Assembly (NCBI GenBank): GCA_017517815.1
Contig: JAFWYA010000029.1
Span: 1-16,885, forward strand
Direction of reading: 5' to 3'
From: Clostridia bacterium
GTDB lineage: Bacteria; Bacillota_A; Clostridia; Christensenellales; Aristaeellaceae
Length of the DNA: 16,885 nt
The translations under genes and the position numbers were made by a program. The notes below the pieces were generated by a model. The model saw only the letters and a list, made by a program, of their open reading frames with translations. It was not told the origin of the DNA and did not search any database. Position 1 is the stretch's first letter. The number at the start of each line of letters is the position of its first letter. Shown one piece after another: positions 7,789-14,626 of this stretch.

Positions 7789-8646
7789 TCACATGGCATT
7801 ATGCAGGAAACGCGCGGCCATTCCGGCCCAGCACTCGCAGTCCGGCTGCACCTCTTCGGGGACAACAGCCGTCGTATCATTGCAAAGCGACAATCCGTGC
7901 GGGCCATTGGGGAAGATGTGCAGTTCCGTCAGCACGTTCTTTTCTGCCAGCGCATGTGCCATGCGGATGCTGTTTTGCACCGGCACAGCGCCGTCGGTGA
8001 AGGTGTGCCATAAAAAGGTGGGCGGATAGTTTTCGGTGACCCAGTTGAGGATGGAGTACTGCTGATGCTCCTCAACATTCTCGCTGCCGCTGAGATGCTC
8101 AAACGACCCGCGGTGCGCGTCCTTATCCGCCGCGATCACCGGATAGCACAGCACCGCCGCATTGGGACGCACGTCCTGCGGCTTCAGGCCGAGGGGCTGC
8201 CACAGTTCTTCGTTTTGCCACAGGCCGCTCACACTGGCCGCCAGATGTCCGCCTGCGGAGAAGCCCATGATGGCGATGCGGTCAGGGTCCGTCCTGTATT
8301 TGTCCGCATTGGCGCGCACATAGGCAAGACACGACGCCGCATCGTGCTGCGGCATGGGGTATTTATGATCAGGAGAAGAGGCATAGCAATCCCCCATCGC
8401 TTTATCTTCACCGCGAAGCGCCACGCGGTACCACACCACAAAGGTATTGAACCCTTCCGTCGCAAAGCGCAGAGCGATGGGTTCGGCCTCGCGCTCGCTG
8501 CAGAAGCGGTAGCCGCCGCCGGGGCAGATGACGATGGCCGGGCGGCGCACATTCGCCTTGGTCCTCCAGCAGGGATCGGGTACATATACATCCATATTGA
8601 TCATTGCACCGTCAGAAGAGGGAACCTGTACGCGTTCGCAGATCAT
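7789..8646 (-). CDS. Alpha/beta-hydrolase, acetyl esterase family
   Basis: A 285-residue alpha/beta-hydrolase of the Aes/BD-FAE-like esterase type. The oxyanion-hole motif is CPGGGY (41-46, a variant of HGGG). The nucleophile elbow is GFSAGGH with Ser130, and the other triad residues are probably Asp218 (FTDGAVPV) and His250 (NGPHGLSL). There is no signal peptide, so it is cytoplasmic. Deacetylation of xylan- or arabinan-derived oligosaccharides is a reasonable inference from the adjacent GH127 gene, but the substrate cannot be read from sequence. An AAAGGAGG site precedes the ATG. It lies immediately after the terminator of the upstream gene, with only about 17 nt between U-run and start codon, so no separate promoter fits there. 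Confidence 0.88.
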   Translation of the reverse strand: MICERVQVPSSDGAMINMDVYVPDPCWRTKANVRRPAIVICPGGGYRFCSEREAEPIALRFATEGFNTFVVWYRVALRGEDKAMGDCYASSPDHKYPMPQHDAASCLAYVRANADKYRTDPDRIAIMGFSAGGHLAASVSGLWQNEELWQPLGLKPQDVRPNAAVLCYPVIAADKDAHRGSFEHLSGSENVEEHQQYSILNWVTENYPPTFLWHTFTDGAVPVQNSIRMAHALAEKNVLTELHIFPNGPHGLSLCNDTTAVVPEEVQPDCECWAGMAARFLHNAM

Positions 8647-8663
8647 GGCCGATAGCCTCCTTT

Positions 8664-8702
8664 AAAAATACAGGCCCATCCCATTTGCAGGGATGGACCT
8701 GT
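8664..8702 (-). terminator. Terminator after the C_GCAxxG_C_C gene
   Basis: On the minus strand ACAGGTCCATCCC pairs with GGGATGGGCCTGT (one U-G pair, loop TGCAAAT), a 13-bp stem followed by ATTTTT. This is a good intrinsic terminator, 6 nt after the preceding stop. The ribosome binding site of the esterase begins right at the end of the U-run, so it could also act as an attenuator for the esterase and GH127 genes. Confidence 0.8.
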
Positions 8703-8707
8703 GTTGT

Positions 8708-9160
8708 TCATTCCAGTTCGTCCGCCAGAATGCCCGCGCAGGCCTCCACATAGCGCACACAGGGGCGCGTGCGGTAGTACTCAGGCGTGCGTTCGCTGGG
8801 GGTCGACTTTGCCTCGATGCCGGCGGCAGCCAGCAGCTCGCGGCAGTTCAGGGTTTCATAACGGTCGGTGAAGAGGGCAGCCATACGCTGCTCCAGCGCA
8901 TACATGCTCTTTTTGCCCTCGGTATCCTGCGCATCCTCGTAACCGTGCAGCGCGCTCGTCACAAGGAACATGCCGCTCACTGCGCCGCAGGTGGAGCGCA
9001 ATCCGCCCATGCCGCCGCCAAAACCACTGGACAGGCGCAGCACATCGGCCTCGCTCATGCCCATTTCAGGCGCAAAGGCAGCCGCCACAGACTGCGCACA
9101 GTTGTAGCCGCTCAAAAACAGCTCTCTGGCTTTGGTGATTTTGGCTTCGCGGTCGATCAT
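8708..9160 (-). CDS. C_GCAxxG_C_C family protein
   Basis: A 150-residue protein with the signature of the C_GCAxxG_C_C family: Cys21 in GYNCAQSV, Cys58 in STCGAVSG, Cys106 in NCRELL, and Cys134 and Cys141 near the C terminus (CVRYVEACAG). The conserved cysteines suggest a redox or metal-binding role. Members often sit beside redox enzymes, and the function is not established. A GTG at 9166, overlapping the stop of the mrp-like gene, is an alternative start. I prefer the ATG at 9160 because of spacing to AGAAGGA. It is the last gene before a strong terminator and probably cotranscribed with the Mrp/NBP35 gene, which hints at Fe-S or thiol chemistry. Confidence 0.9.
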   Translation of the reverse strand: MIDREAKITKARELFLSGYNCAQSVAAAFAPEMGMSEADVLRLSSGFGGGMGGLRSTCGAVSGMFLVTSALHGYEDAQDTEGKKSMYALEQRMAALFTDRYETLNCRELLAAAGIEAKSTPSERTPEYYRTRPCVRYVEACAGILADELE

Positions 9161-9162
9161 GC

Positions 9163-9999
9163 TCACTTTTCCTTCTGAATCAGGTCGTAGATGGCGTCGG
9201 CGATGTTGTCGAGCCAGTCGCCGTTGAACAGCTCGATCATGCCCTTGTCAATGCCGCCGGCCAGCTTGGAGTCGATGGGCAGCTTGGCGGTCAGCGGGAT
9301 GCTGTAGCGCTGGGCGATCTCTTCCACATGGCTCTTGCCGAACACTTCGATGTGGCGGTCGCAGTCGGGGCAGGCGATGTAGGACATATTTTCCACCATG
9401 CCCAGCACGGGGATGTTCATCATGCCGGCCATCTTGAGGGCCTTTTCGACGATCATTTCCACCAGCTCCTGGGGAGTGGATACCAGCACCAGGCCGTCCA
9501 CGGGGATGGACTGGCACACGGTCAGCATCACGTCGCCGGTTCCAGGAGGCATGTCGATGAAAATGATGTCCTTGTCGCCCCAGATGACGTCAGACCAGAA
9601 CTGCTGCACAGCGCCGGCGATGACGGGACCGCGCCACACAACGGGGTCGGAATCGTTTTCAAGCAGCAGGTTCAGGCTCATCACGTCAATGCCGGTCACG
9701 CTGCGCACAGGGAAAATGCCCTGATCGCTGCCAGCGGCCTTTTCCTTCAGACCAAAGGCGCGGGGAATGGAGGGACCGGTGATATCAGCATCCAGAATGC
9801 CGACCTTCAGGCCCTGACGGGCGGCCAGCACGGCCAAAAGAGCGGTCACCATGCTCTTGCCAACGCCGCCCTTGCCGCTGCAAACGCCAACGATACGCTT
9901 GACGTGGGTCAGCTCATGGGGCTTGACCAGCAGGCTCTCAGGCTTACGGGAGGAACAGTTCTGGCTGCAGGTGGAGCAATCGTGGGTACATTCACTCAT
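9163..9999 (-). CDS. Mrp/NBP35 family Fe-S cluster carrier ATPase
   Basis: A 278-residue P-loop ATPase of the Mrp/NBP35/ApbC group, which carries and delivers iron-sulfur clusters in the cytoplasm. The deviant Walker A is GKGGVGKS (42-49), followed by DADITGPS (70-77) and the switch segment DMPPGTGD (149-156). The cluster-bridging CxxC is CPDC (C210, C213). The N terminus carries four further cysteines (C4, C8, C11, C15), like NBP35-type N-terminal cluster motifs. I begin at 9999 (MSECTHDCSTC) because AAGGA lies upstream. A start at 10020 would overlap the stop of DUF3842 and has no ribosome binding site. The neighbours are DUF3842 and a C_GCAxxG_C_C protein. Confidence 0.93.
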   Translation of the reverse strand: MSECTHDCSTCSQNCSSRKPESLLVKPHELTHVKRIVGVCSGKGGVGKSMVTALLAVLAARQGLKVGILDADITGPSIPRAFGLKEKAAGSDQGIFPVRSVTGIDVMSLNLLLENDSDPVVWRGPVIAGAVQQFWSDVIWGDKDIIFIDMPPGTGDVMLTVCQSIPVDGLVLVSTPQELVEMIVEKALKMAGMMNIPVLGMVENMSYIACPDCDRHIEVFGKSHVEEIAQRYSIPLTAKLPIDSKLAGGIDKGMIELFNGDWLDNIADAIYDLIQKEK

Positions 10000-10019
10000 G
10001 GCGGGATTTCCTTCTTTCA

Positions 10020-10439
10020 TTATGATCGGTTTTCAGTGCAGATGGCACAGGCGATGCGCGCCGCCTCACGGATGAGGCTGTCCAGCGGCTGCTTGCCAAC
10101 GCCCGCGATGCGAAGCCCGCATCGCTCCAGCGGCACAAGTACCTTCTGTCCTTCGCTCAGGCTGACAGCTGCCGCAATGCCGGGCGATATTTCGCCCATC
10201 ATGGCATTGGCGTGCAATATGCCCGTGACGCCCATAATGACGTCCGCCGTTTTGCACTGGTAGCGGATGGCGCTTTCACCAGTGGCGCCTGCGTCAGCTC
10301 CCGCGCGCAGCATGGCGGCGGTGGCCTGTACGTTGGTGCCAAGGGCGATAACCTGCTGAGCGGGCATCAGCTGCTTGACGGCTGCGACCAGGCTTTTGCC
10401 CACGCCGCCGCCCTGTCCGTCGATGACGACAAGCTTCAT
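10020..10439 (-). CDS. DUF3842 family protein
   Basis: A 139-residue protein whose N terminus, MKLVVIDGQGGGVGKSLVAA, matches the DUF3842 family. This start has a P-loop-like glycine-rich turn (GQGGGVGKS, residues 8-16) that resembles the deviant Walker A of the Mrp next door but carries an extra Gly. The rest lacks visible Walker B or switch motifs of SIMIBI ATPases. A Rossmann-like alternation continues with VIALGTNVQA, ADVIMGVTGI and KVLVPLERCG. Function is unknown. The ATG overlaps the stop of the kinase gene (ATGA), and an AAAGGAG site precedes it. The family is common beside Mrp-type genes in Clostridia, as I recall. Confidence 0.85.
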   Translation of the reverse strand: MKLVVIDGQGGGVGKSLVAAVKQLMPAQQVIALGTNVQATAAMLRAGADAGATGESAIRYQCKTADVIMGVTGILHANAMMGEISPGIAAAVSLSEGQKVLVPLERCGLRIAGVGKQPLDSLIREAARIACAICTENRS

Positions 10440-11494
10440 GCTTTCCCGCTCCTTTCAGGGCTTGCGATGATGACATCCGCCCTACCCCTGATATCATACG
10501 CCTCAAAATAGTTTTTTTCAAGGGGAATCCACCGACTTTGGAACATGGATAGCATTTCCGGGTCGCGCTTTGCAATGCGGCGCAGCTGTTCGTTGGGCTG
10601 AACCTCCACAAAAACGCGCAGCACCTGTAGCCGTTCATAGTCATCTGCAAAAGCCGGATGATGGCTGTAGCTGCCCTCTATCACCGTAACTGCGCTCTCC
10701 GGGATGCAGCGTGGGATCATGTTCCCCGTGCCGCAGTCAAAGCGCAGCCAGTGCACCTCGCCCGGCAGCGACGCCAGCACTTCAGCCATAAAGCGCTCGC
10801 GGTGCACATTGCCGCCCGGCTGCGCCAGACGCTCCGGCGTGCGCATATCCGGCGGCAGGAAAAAGTCGTCCATGGGGATGGGCGTGCAATGCAGCAGCTC
10901 CGCCAGCCTGCCGGCAAGCGTTGTCTTGCCGCTGCCGCAGGGGCCGTCAAAGGCGACCACCCGGCGGCCCTGCCGGATCTCAGCCAGCACAGGCACAAGC
11001 AGCGCATAGTCCTCCAGCACCACGCGATAGGACGGATGATAAGCGTCACGGTACAGCTGCGTGTGGCTGACCACTTCGCCGTCATACCCATCCAGATACG
11101 TCCTCAACGCCTGATAGGAAAACCCTGTTTCCCCCTTGTGCGCAAGGTCGGTCACAGCGCCGATCATGCCCTTCAGGCGCAGGTCAACATCCTTGCGGGC
11201 GCGCACCACACGGTCTGTGCCGTCCATCATGCGCCAGATCATCTCGGCATCCAGCCTGCGCACCTGCGGCGCAGCCAGATTCAGCCTGCACAGCCCGTTG
11301 CCGATAAACGTGTACACCGGCACATCCTGCTCAGGCATCTGCTGCCACTCCCTGCGGATCATCTCCACGCAGGTCTCCCGCCCCGGCAGCAGATGCCCGC
11401 AGCCATAGGCGCTCTGATACGCCAGCTTCACCGCGTCCTGCGGCTGCATCATGGGCGTTTGCCTCAAATGATCTCTGTAAACCTGAAACTCCAT
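10436..11494 (-). CDS. Two-domain P-loop kinase, uridine kinase-like C terminus
   Basis: A 352-residue protein in two parts. Residues 1-175 form a domain I do not recognise, with conserved-looking segments QSAYGCGHLLPG, FIGNGLCRLNL and YRDAYHPSYRVV. Residues 178-352 are a P-loop NTPase with Walker A GPCGSGKTT (184-192) and MDDFFLP (208-214), the pattern of uridine and related small-molecule kinases. A phospho-acceptor that is a nucleoside or vitamin is likely, but the substrate is unknown. The gene lies 9 nt after an ECF S component and overlaps DUF3842 by ATGA. Phosphorylation after uptake is therefore a natural model. Annotation as plain uridine kinase would ignore the N-terminal half. Confidence 0.8.
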   Translation of the reverse strand: MEFQVYRDHLRQTPMMQPQDAVKLAYQSAYGCGHLLPGRETCVEMIRREWQQMPEQDVPVYTFIGNGLCRLNLAAPQVRRLDAEMIWRMMDGTDRVVRARKDVDLRLKGMIGAVTDLAHKGETGFSYQALRTYLDGYDGEVVSHTQLYRDAYHPSYRVVLEDYALLVPVLAEIRQGRRVVAFDGPCGSGKTTLAGRLAELLHCTPIPMDDFFLPPDMRTPERLAQPGGNVHRERFMAEVLASLPGEVHWLRFDCGTGNMIPRCIPESAVTVIEGSYSHHPAFADDYERLQVLRVFVEVQPNEQLRRIAKRDPEMLSMFQSRWIPLEKNYFEAYDIRGRADVIIASPERSGKA

Positions 11495-11503
11495 AGTTGC
11501 CCC

Positions 11504-12034
11504 TCAGTCATTATGAATGGGAATCAGCTTTGCGCGCTTCAGCGCGCCCACAATGGCCGGCACCAGCACCAGCTGCAGGATCATTCCGGGCCAGGCGTTG
11601 ACAAAACCGCCTGCCCAGAACATGGCGATGGAAAACGGCGCCTGCATGAACAGGGCATAGATCAGCCAGCTGGCTGCGCCCCAAGCAACGCGCCCGACGA
11701 CCATCGCGCCCACCAGCGAAACGATCACATGCTTCGTGCGGGCATACAACACGCCTGCTGCCGCGCCATAAGCTGCCATTTCAAAGGCCATGGCGAGGCC
11801 GGTGGGCAGGATGGGCGGCATGCCGAAAAGCAGGCTGCGCATGATGGGCAGCACAAAGCCCAGCGCCATTCCCCACGGCCAGCCGCAGACAAAGCCGCAG
11901 ATGAGCGCCGGCAGGTGCAGCGGCAGCAGCCTGCTGCCCACCTCCGGGATCTGCCCGGTCAGGAAGGGCAGCACGAAACCCAGCGCCAGCAGCATGGCGG
12001 TCACCACAAGACGGATCATGGAACTTTTCTTCAT
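11504..12034 (-). CDS. ECF transporter S component, substrate unknown
   Basis: A 176-residue hydrophobic protein with about six membrane spans (roughly 8-28, 38-55, 57-75, 78-100, 103-125, 135-162). It fits the substrate-binding S subunit of energy-coupling factor transporters, which share a common EcfAA'T module encoded elsewhere. The segment LPFLTGQIPEVGSRLLPLHL near residue 21 looks characteristic of one clostridial S-component group that has no assigned substrate. An AAAGGATG site lies before the ATG. It is first in an operon with a kinase, and its own promoter and leader terminator precede it, so expression probably responds to a metabolite or to a related signal. Confidence 0.85.
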   Translation of the reverse strand: MKKSSMIRLVVTAMLLALGFVLPFLTGQIPEVGSRLLPLHLPALICGFVCGWPWGMALGFVLPIMRSLLFGMPPILPTGLAMAFEMAAYGAAAGVLYARTKHVIVSLVGAMVVGRVAWGAASWLIYALFMQAPFSIAMFWAGGFVNAWPGMILQLVLVPAIVGALKRAKLIPIHND

Positions 12035-12052
12035 TCTAAAACATCCTTTCGT

Positions 12053-12112
12053 AAAAAAAGATCACGAATACACCCTTCCCTCTTCTTCAGAAGAGGAATG
12101 GCGCCTTCGTGA
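12053..12112 (-). terminator. Intrinsic terminator (attenuator) in the leader of the ECF S gene
   Basis: On the minus strand TCACGAA (12112-12106) pairs with TTCGTGA (12068-12062). Inside lies a wobble-rich GCGCC/GGTGT section and a perfect CCTCTTC-TGAA-GAAGAGG hairpin. Seven T follow at 12059-12053. Only about 20 nt separate the U-run from the start codon and these hold the ribosome binding site. With a promoter at 12139-12168 upstream, this is a leader terminator. It could instead be the terminator of the ttcA operon if that promoter is false. Confidence 0.75.
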
Positions 12113-12138
12113 CACCTTTATACAAAAGGGATATTCAA

Positions 12139-12168
12139 ATTGTATCATAGATACCCGTACCCTGTAAA
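12139..12168 (-). promoter_or_regulatory. Promoter of the ECF S component operon
   Basis: Minus-strand TTTACA (12168-12163) and TACAAT (12144-12139) are spaced by 18 nt, and TG two bases before the -10 gives an extended -10 (TGATACAAT). Transcription should begin near 12132, giving a leader of about 98 nt. That leader starts with a small CCTTT-TGTAT-AAAGG hairpin and then the terminator. Confidence 0.65.
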
Positions 12169-12183
12169 CATGAGGATGGGATT

Positions 12184-12205
12184 CTTAAGGGCAGCAGCCC
12201 TTAAG
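12184..12205. repeat. Compact inverted repeat downstream of ttcA (1)
   Basis: CTTAAGGGC-AGCA-GCCCTTAAG is a perfect 9-bp inverted repeat with a 4-nt loop. No T-run follows in either direction. It sits about 8 nt from a second hairpin in the spacer between two operons. The pair looks like an intergenic repeat element rather than a classical terminator, though it may stabilise the 3' end of the ttcA message. Confidence 0.6.
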
Positions 12206-12213
12206 CGGTGGGT

Positions 12214-12236
12214 GCAGGGAGGCAGCGCCTCCCTGC
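12214..12236. repeat. Compact inverted repeat downstream of ttcA (2)
   Basis: GCAGGGAGGC-AGC-GCCTCCCTGC is a perfect 10-bp, G-C-rich inverted repeat with a 3-nt loop, starting 11 nt past the ttcA stop. There is no T-run directly after it. It forms a tandem pair with the repeat at 12184-12205. Confidence 0.6.
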
Positions 12237-12246
12237 CGCCGTCTCC

Positions 12247-13023
12247 TCACTCCTTCGGCGGGGGCAGGATGACCTTGCCGGTGGAGCCGCGCACGTCCTT
12301 CGTGGAATCGGCGGGGGCCCACAGGCCGTACTGGTCGTGATTACGCAGAGCGCGCAGCATCATCTCGCGAGCAGTGGGATAGCGGCGGCACAGCTCGTCC
12401 AGCAGGTCTTTCATCTCCTGACGCTTGGTGTGGCCGTCGACCGGGCAGGACTTGTCCATCACGGGCAGATCCATGGTGCGCTGCATGTGAATGACATGTT
12501 TTTCAGGCAGGAAGATCATGGGGCGAATAACGGTGAGCTGGCTGCGGCTCATGTAGCTGCAGGGATGGAAGGTGTGCAGCCTGCCTTCATAGAGCAGGGA
12601 CATCAGCAGCGTTTCCAGCGCGTCGTCGCGGTGATGACCCAGCGCCAGCTTGTTGGCGCCCAGTTCCTTGCATACGTCGCAAAGCATGGCGCGGCGCATT
12701 TTAGCGCACAGTGCGCAGGGGTTGGGATCCTTGCGGATCTCAAACAGGATCTGGTAAAGCTCGGTGTGGCGCACCGTCAGCGGTACGCCCACCTCCTGCG
12801 CCAGCGCCTCGATGGCCGATGTGTCCGGCTTTTCCTTGCCGGTGGTCAGCATGATGGCGCACAGGTCAAAATCCTGATGGCGCACCATGCGGTACAGCGC
12901 CATGGCGCGCAGGAGCAGCAGGCTGTCCTTGCCTCCGCTGACGCCAACAGCCACCTTGTCGCCGGGCTGGATCATGTGAAACTCTTCATCCGCACGGCGG
13001 ATGCATCCAAGCGTCATCTTCAT
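12247..13023 (-). CDS. TtcA-like tRNA 2-thiocytidine synthetase family protein
   Basis: A 258-residue PP-loop ATPase of the TtcA/TtuA group. It has the ATP-binding SGGKDS (29-34), two cysteines CALC (C103, C106) and a third Cys193 in SCPVDGH. This is the three-cysteine arrangement that binds a [4Fe-4S] cluster in TtcA, which thiolates C32 of tRNAs. It is shorter than the E. coli protein (about 310). The start at 13023 (MKMTLGCIRRADEEF) is 4 nt after the VanW-family stop and has AGGGA upstream. The frame is open further up to 13194 but only inside the previous gene. It is last in the ftsH-PHP-vanW operon. Clostridial members could thiolate another position. Confidence 0.85.
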   Translation of the reverse strand: MKMTLGCIRRADEEFHMIQPGDKVAVGVSGGKDSLLLLRAMALYRMVRHQDFDLCAIMLTTGKEKPDTSAIEALAQEVGVPLTVRHTELYQILFEIRKDPNPCALCAKMRRAMLCDVCKELGANKLALGHHRDDALETLLMSLLYEGRLHTFHPCSYMSRSQLTVIRPMIFLPEKHVIHMQRTMDLPVMDKSCPVDGHTKRQEMKDLLDELCRRYPTAREMMLRALRNHDQYGLWAPADSTKDVRGSTGKVILPPPKE

Positions 13024-13027
13024 GGCA

Positions 13028-14614
13028 TCAATTCCCTGTGCGGAACTGTGTTCCGGTATAGATGGTATCCGCCTTGGCGGGATAGGTGTCGGTGTACATC
13101 TTCTTTCTGTCGATGCATACATCCCCGGTATACGTTGCCAGATAGGACTCCACCACATAACCGTCACGGCCTTTGATGGTTTTGGTCTCATCAATGTAGG
13201 TGACGTAGTCGCCGTCCTTGTCTTCCTTCATGATGGGATCGACCGGCTTGGGGATCACCTCGGTGGTCTGCGCCTCAAGCTCGTAGCGCACGTCGCCCAT
13301 GGACGGGCCGTAGATGCGCACCTCGCACAAAAGCTTCTTGCGGTTGGTGGGGCTCTTGATGACATGCGCGGCAATATAGACGGTGCCGCCGCACTGGTTG
13401 CGGAAGGAGAAGTCGATCTCACGTCCGCGGGTATCGCTGACGGTGGCGTCCAGTCCCAGCTCCGTATAGCTGACGGACATGGAGTGCGGCTCGCGTTCGA
13501 GGATGGTCATGCCGCTTTGCGCCGCCGCAAGATACAGCGTGGTGCTGGCCTGGCATACGCCGCCGCCCCAGCCCCACTGCTCCAGGCCGTAGGCATATTC
13601 GATGGCAGGCAAGAAGCCGGTGTCAAAATTGCGTTTGCCGACAACCTTGTTAAAGCTGAAGCGCTTGCCGTCCTCCAGCTGCATGCCGTTGAATTTGGAA
13701 AACGCAATGCGGATGTTTTCAGTGCGGTCAGCAGAGGAATTGTCCGCAATGGGCGTTACAGCGCGGGCGCGAAGAGCGACCGTCTGCGACAGCTGCTCCA
13801 CCGTCACACTGGGATAGATCAGCTCGGTCTGTAAAAGGATCTCGCCGCTTTGCAGGTTTTGCACCATGGTGAGGATCTGCTCGCGGATGGCGCTGGTGTT
13901 GAGACGCTGGCCGTAGACCTCCTGCTGATAGGTGAAGGGATTGGCGCTGTCATCGGGATTAAAGCTTATGATATAGGCGTCTGAGGGCGCGCGGTAGGCA
14001 GCTGCCTCCAGCGTGGAAAGAATGGTATCGATGGGGGTCAGGTCAGCGCTCTGCTCAGCGCTGGAAAAGCTGTTGGAGCCCATTTTGGCCAGTTCGATCT
14101 CGTTTTGCAGCTGAAGCAGGTTCATGCTGCTGTCGTGGCCGATGGCCCATGCATGCTCCAGCGCCGCAGTGGGATCAAACGAAATGCCCAGCGTGGCAGC
14201 GGTGATGTCCTTATAGTCGCCGCGTGCATTGCGCAGGCGGATGTACCAGCCATTCTGCTTCTGCTGAATCTGGTTCCACACCAGCTGGCTGCCCTCGGCC
14301 CACGTTTTGCCGCTGAGGTCAATGCCGTCGACGCTGACGTTGTCCAGAAAAACATTCTGGTATGGCTCCACGTCGCTTTTCAGCTTCCAGTAATACGCTC
14401 CGGCTGCCGCTGCGGCAAACAGCACCAAAACCAGCAGTAGCTTGACCAGCTGCCACTTCAGGCTGCGTTTTTTGTTTTTGGGTTTTTCGCTCTGGCGCGT
14501 GCGCTTGCCCTTAGGCGCCTTGGGCTGAGGCGGCGGCGCGTACCAGTTTGCCTGCGTGCTGTATGCCTGTCCCGAAGGCTGCTGGCCGTCCGGGCGGTAT
14601 CCCTGGTTGTACAT
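13028..14614 (-). CDS. VanW family protein with C-terminal G5-like domain
   Basis: A 528-residue membrane-anchored envelope protein. Residues 1-50 are cytoplasmic, rich in Pro, Gln and Lys. Residues 55-76 (LVKLLLVLVLFAAAAAGAYY) are a single membrane span, so the rest is outside. Residues about 85-270 resemble the peptidoglycan-binding domain that precedes VanW. The VanW domain spans about 300-420, with FNKVVGKRNFDTGF, GGGVCQASTTLYLAA (350-364) and EREPHSMSVSYTELGLDATV. Residues 455-528 look like a G5 domain. VanW family roles in the wall are unclear, and despite the name it does not imply vancomycin resistance. An AAGGAG site overlaps the stop of the PHP gene. It is 4 nt from ttcA. Confidence 0.9.
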   Translation of the reverse strand: MYNQGYRPDGQQPSGQAYSTQANWYAPPPQPKAPKGKRTRQSEKPKNKKRSLKWQLVKLLLVLVLFAAAAAGAYYWKLKSDVEPYQNVFLDNVSVDGIDLSGKTWAEGSQLVWNQIQQKQNGWYIRLRNARGDYKDITAATLGISFDPTAALEHAWAIGHDSSMNLLQLQNEIELAKMGSNSFSSAEQSADLTPIDTILSTLEAAAYRAPSDAYIISFNPDDSANPFTYQQEVYGQRLNTSAIREQILTMVQNLQSGEILLQTELIYPSVTVEQLSQTVALRARAVTPIADNSSADRTENIRIAFSKFNGMQLEDGKRFSFNKVVGKRNFDTGFLPAIEYAYGLEQWGWGGGVCQASTTLYLAAAQSGMTILEREPHSMSVSYTELGLDATVSDTRGREIDFSFRNQCGGTVYIAAHVIKSPTNRKKLLCEVRIYGPSMGDVRYELEAQTTEVIPKPVDPIMKEDKDGDYVTYIDETKTIKGRDGYVVESYLATYTGDVCIDRKKMYTDTYPAKADTIYTGTQFRTGN

Positions 14615-14626
14615 GGTAATGGCTCC

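Noticed and set aside
5820..8000. A 726-codon open frame on the plus strand
   Set aside because: It is antisense to the GH127 and esterase genes and overlaps the feoB-associated gene. The product is rich in His, Arg, Ala and Gln in the way antisense frames of high-GC genes are, and no domain or ribosome binding site is seen.
10658..12112. A 484-codon open frame on the plus strand
   Set aside because: Antisense shadow of the kinase and ECF S genes. The translated protein is His-, Gln- and Arg-rich with no recognisable family, and it runs through the leader terminator.
12053..12132. Known riboswitch classes such as TPP, FMN, preQ1, THF or T-box in the ECF leader
   Set aside because: None of the conserved core sequences I know are present, and the leader is too short for most of them.
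13028..14614. Vancomycin resistance cluster suggested by VanW
   Set aside because: VanW-family proteins are widespread in Firmicutes. No vanH, vanA, vanX or vanRS genes are nearby.
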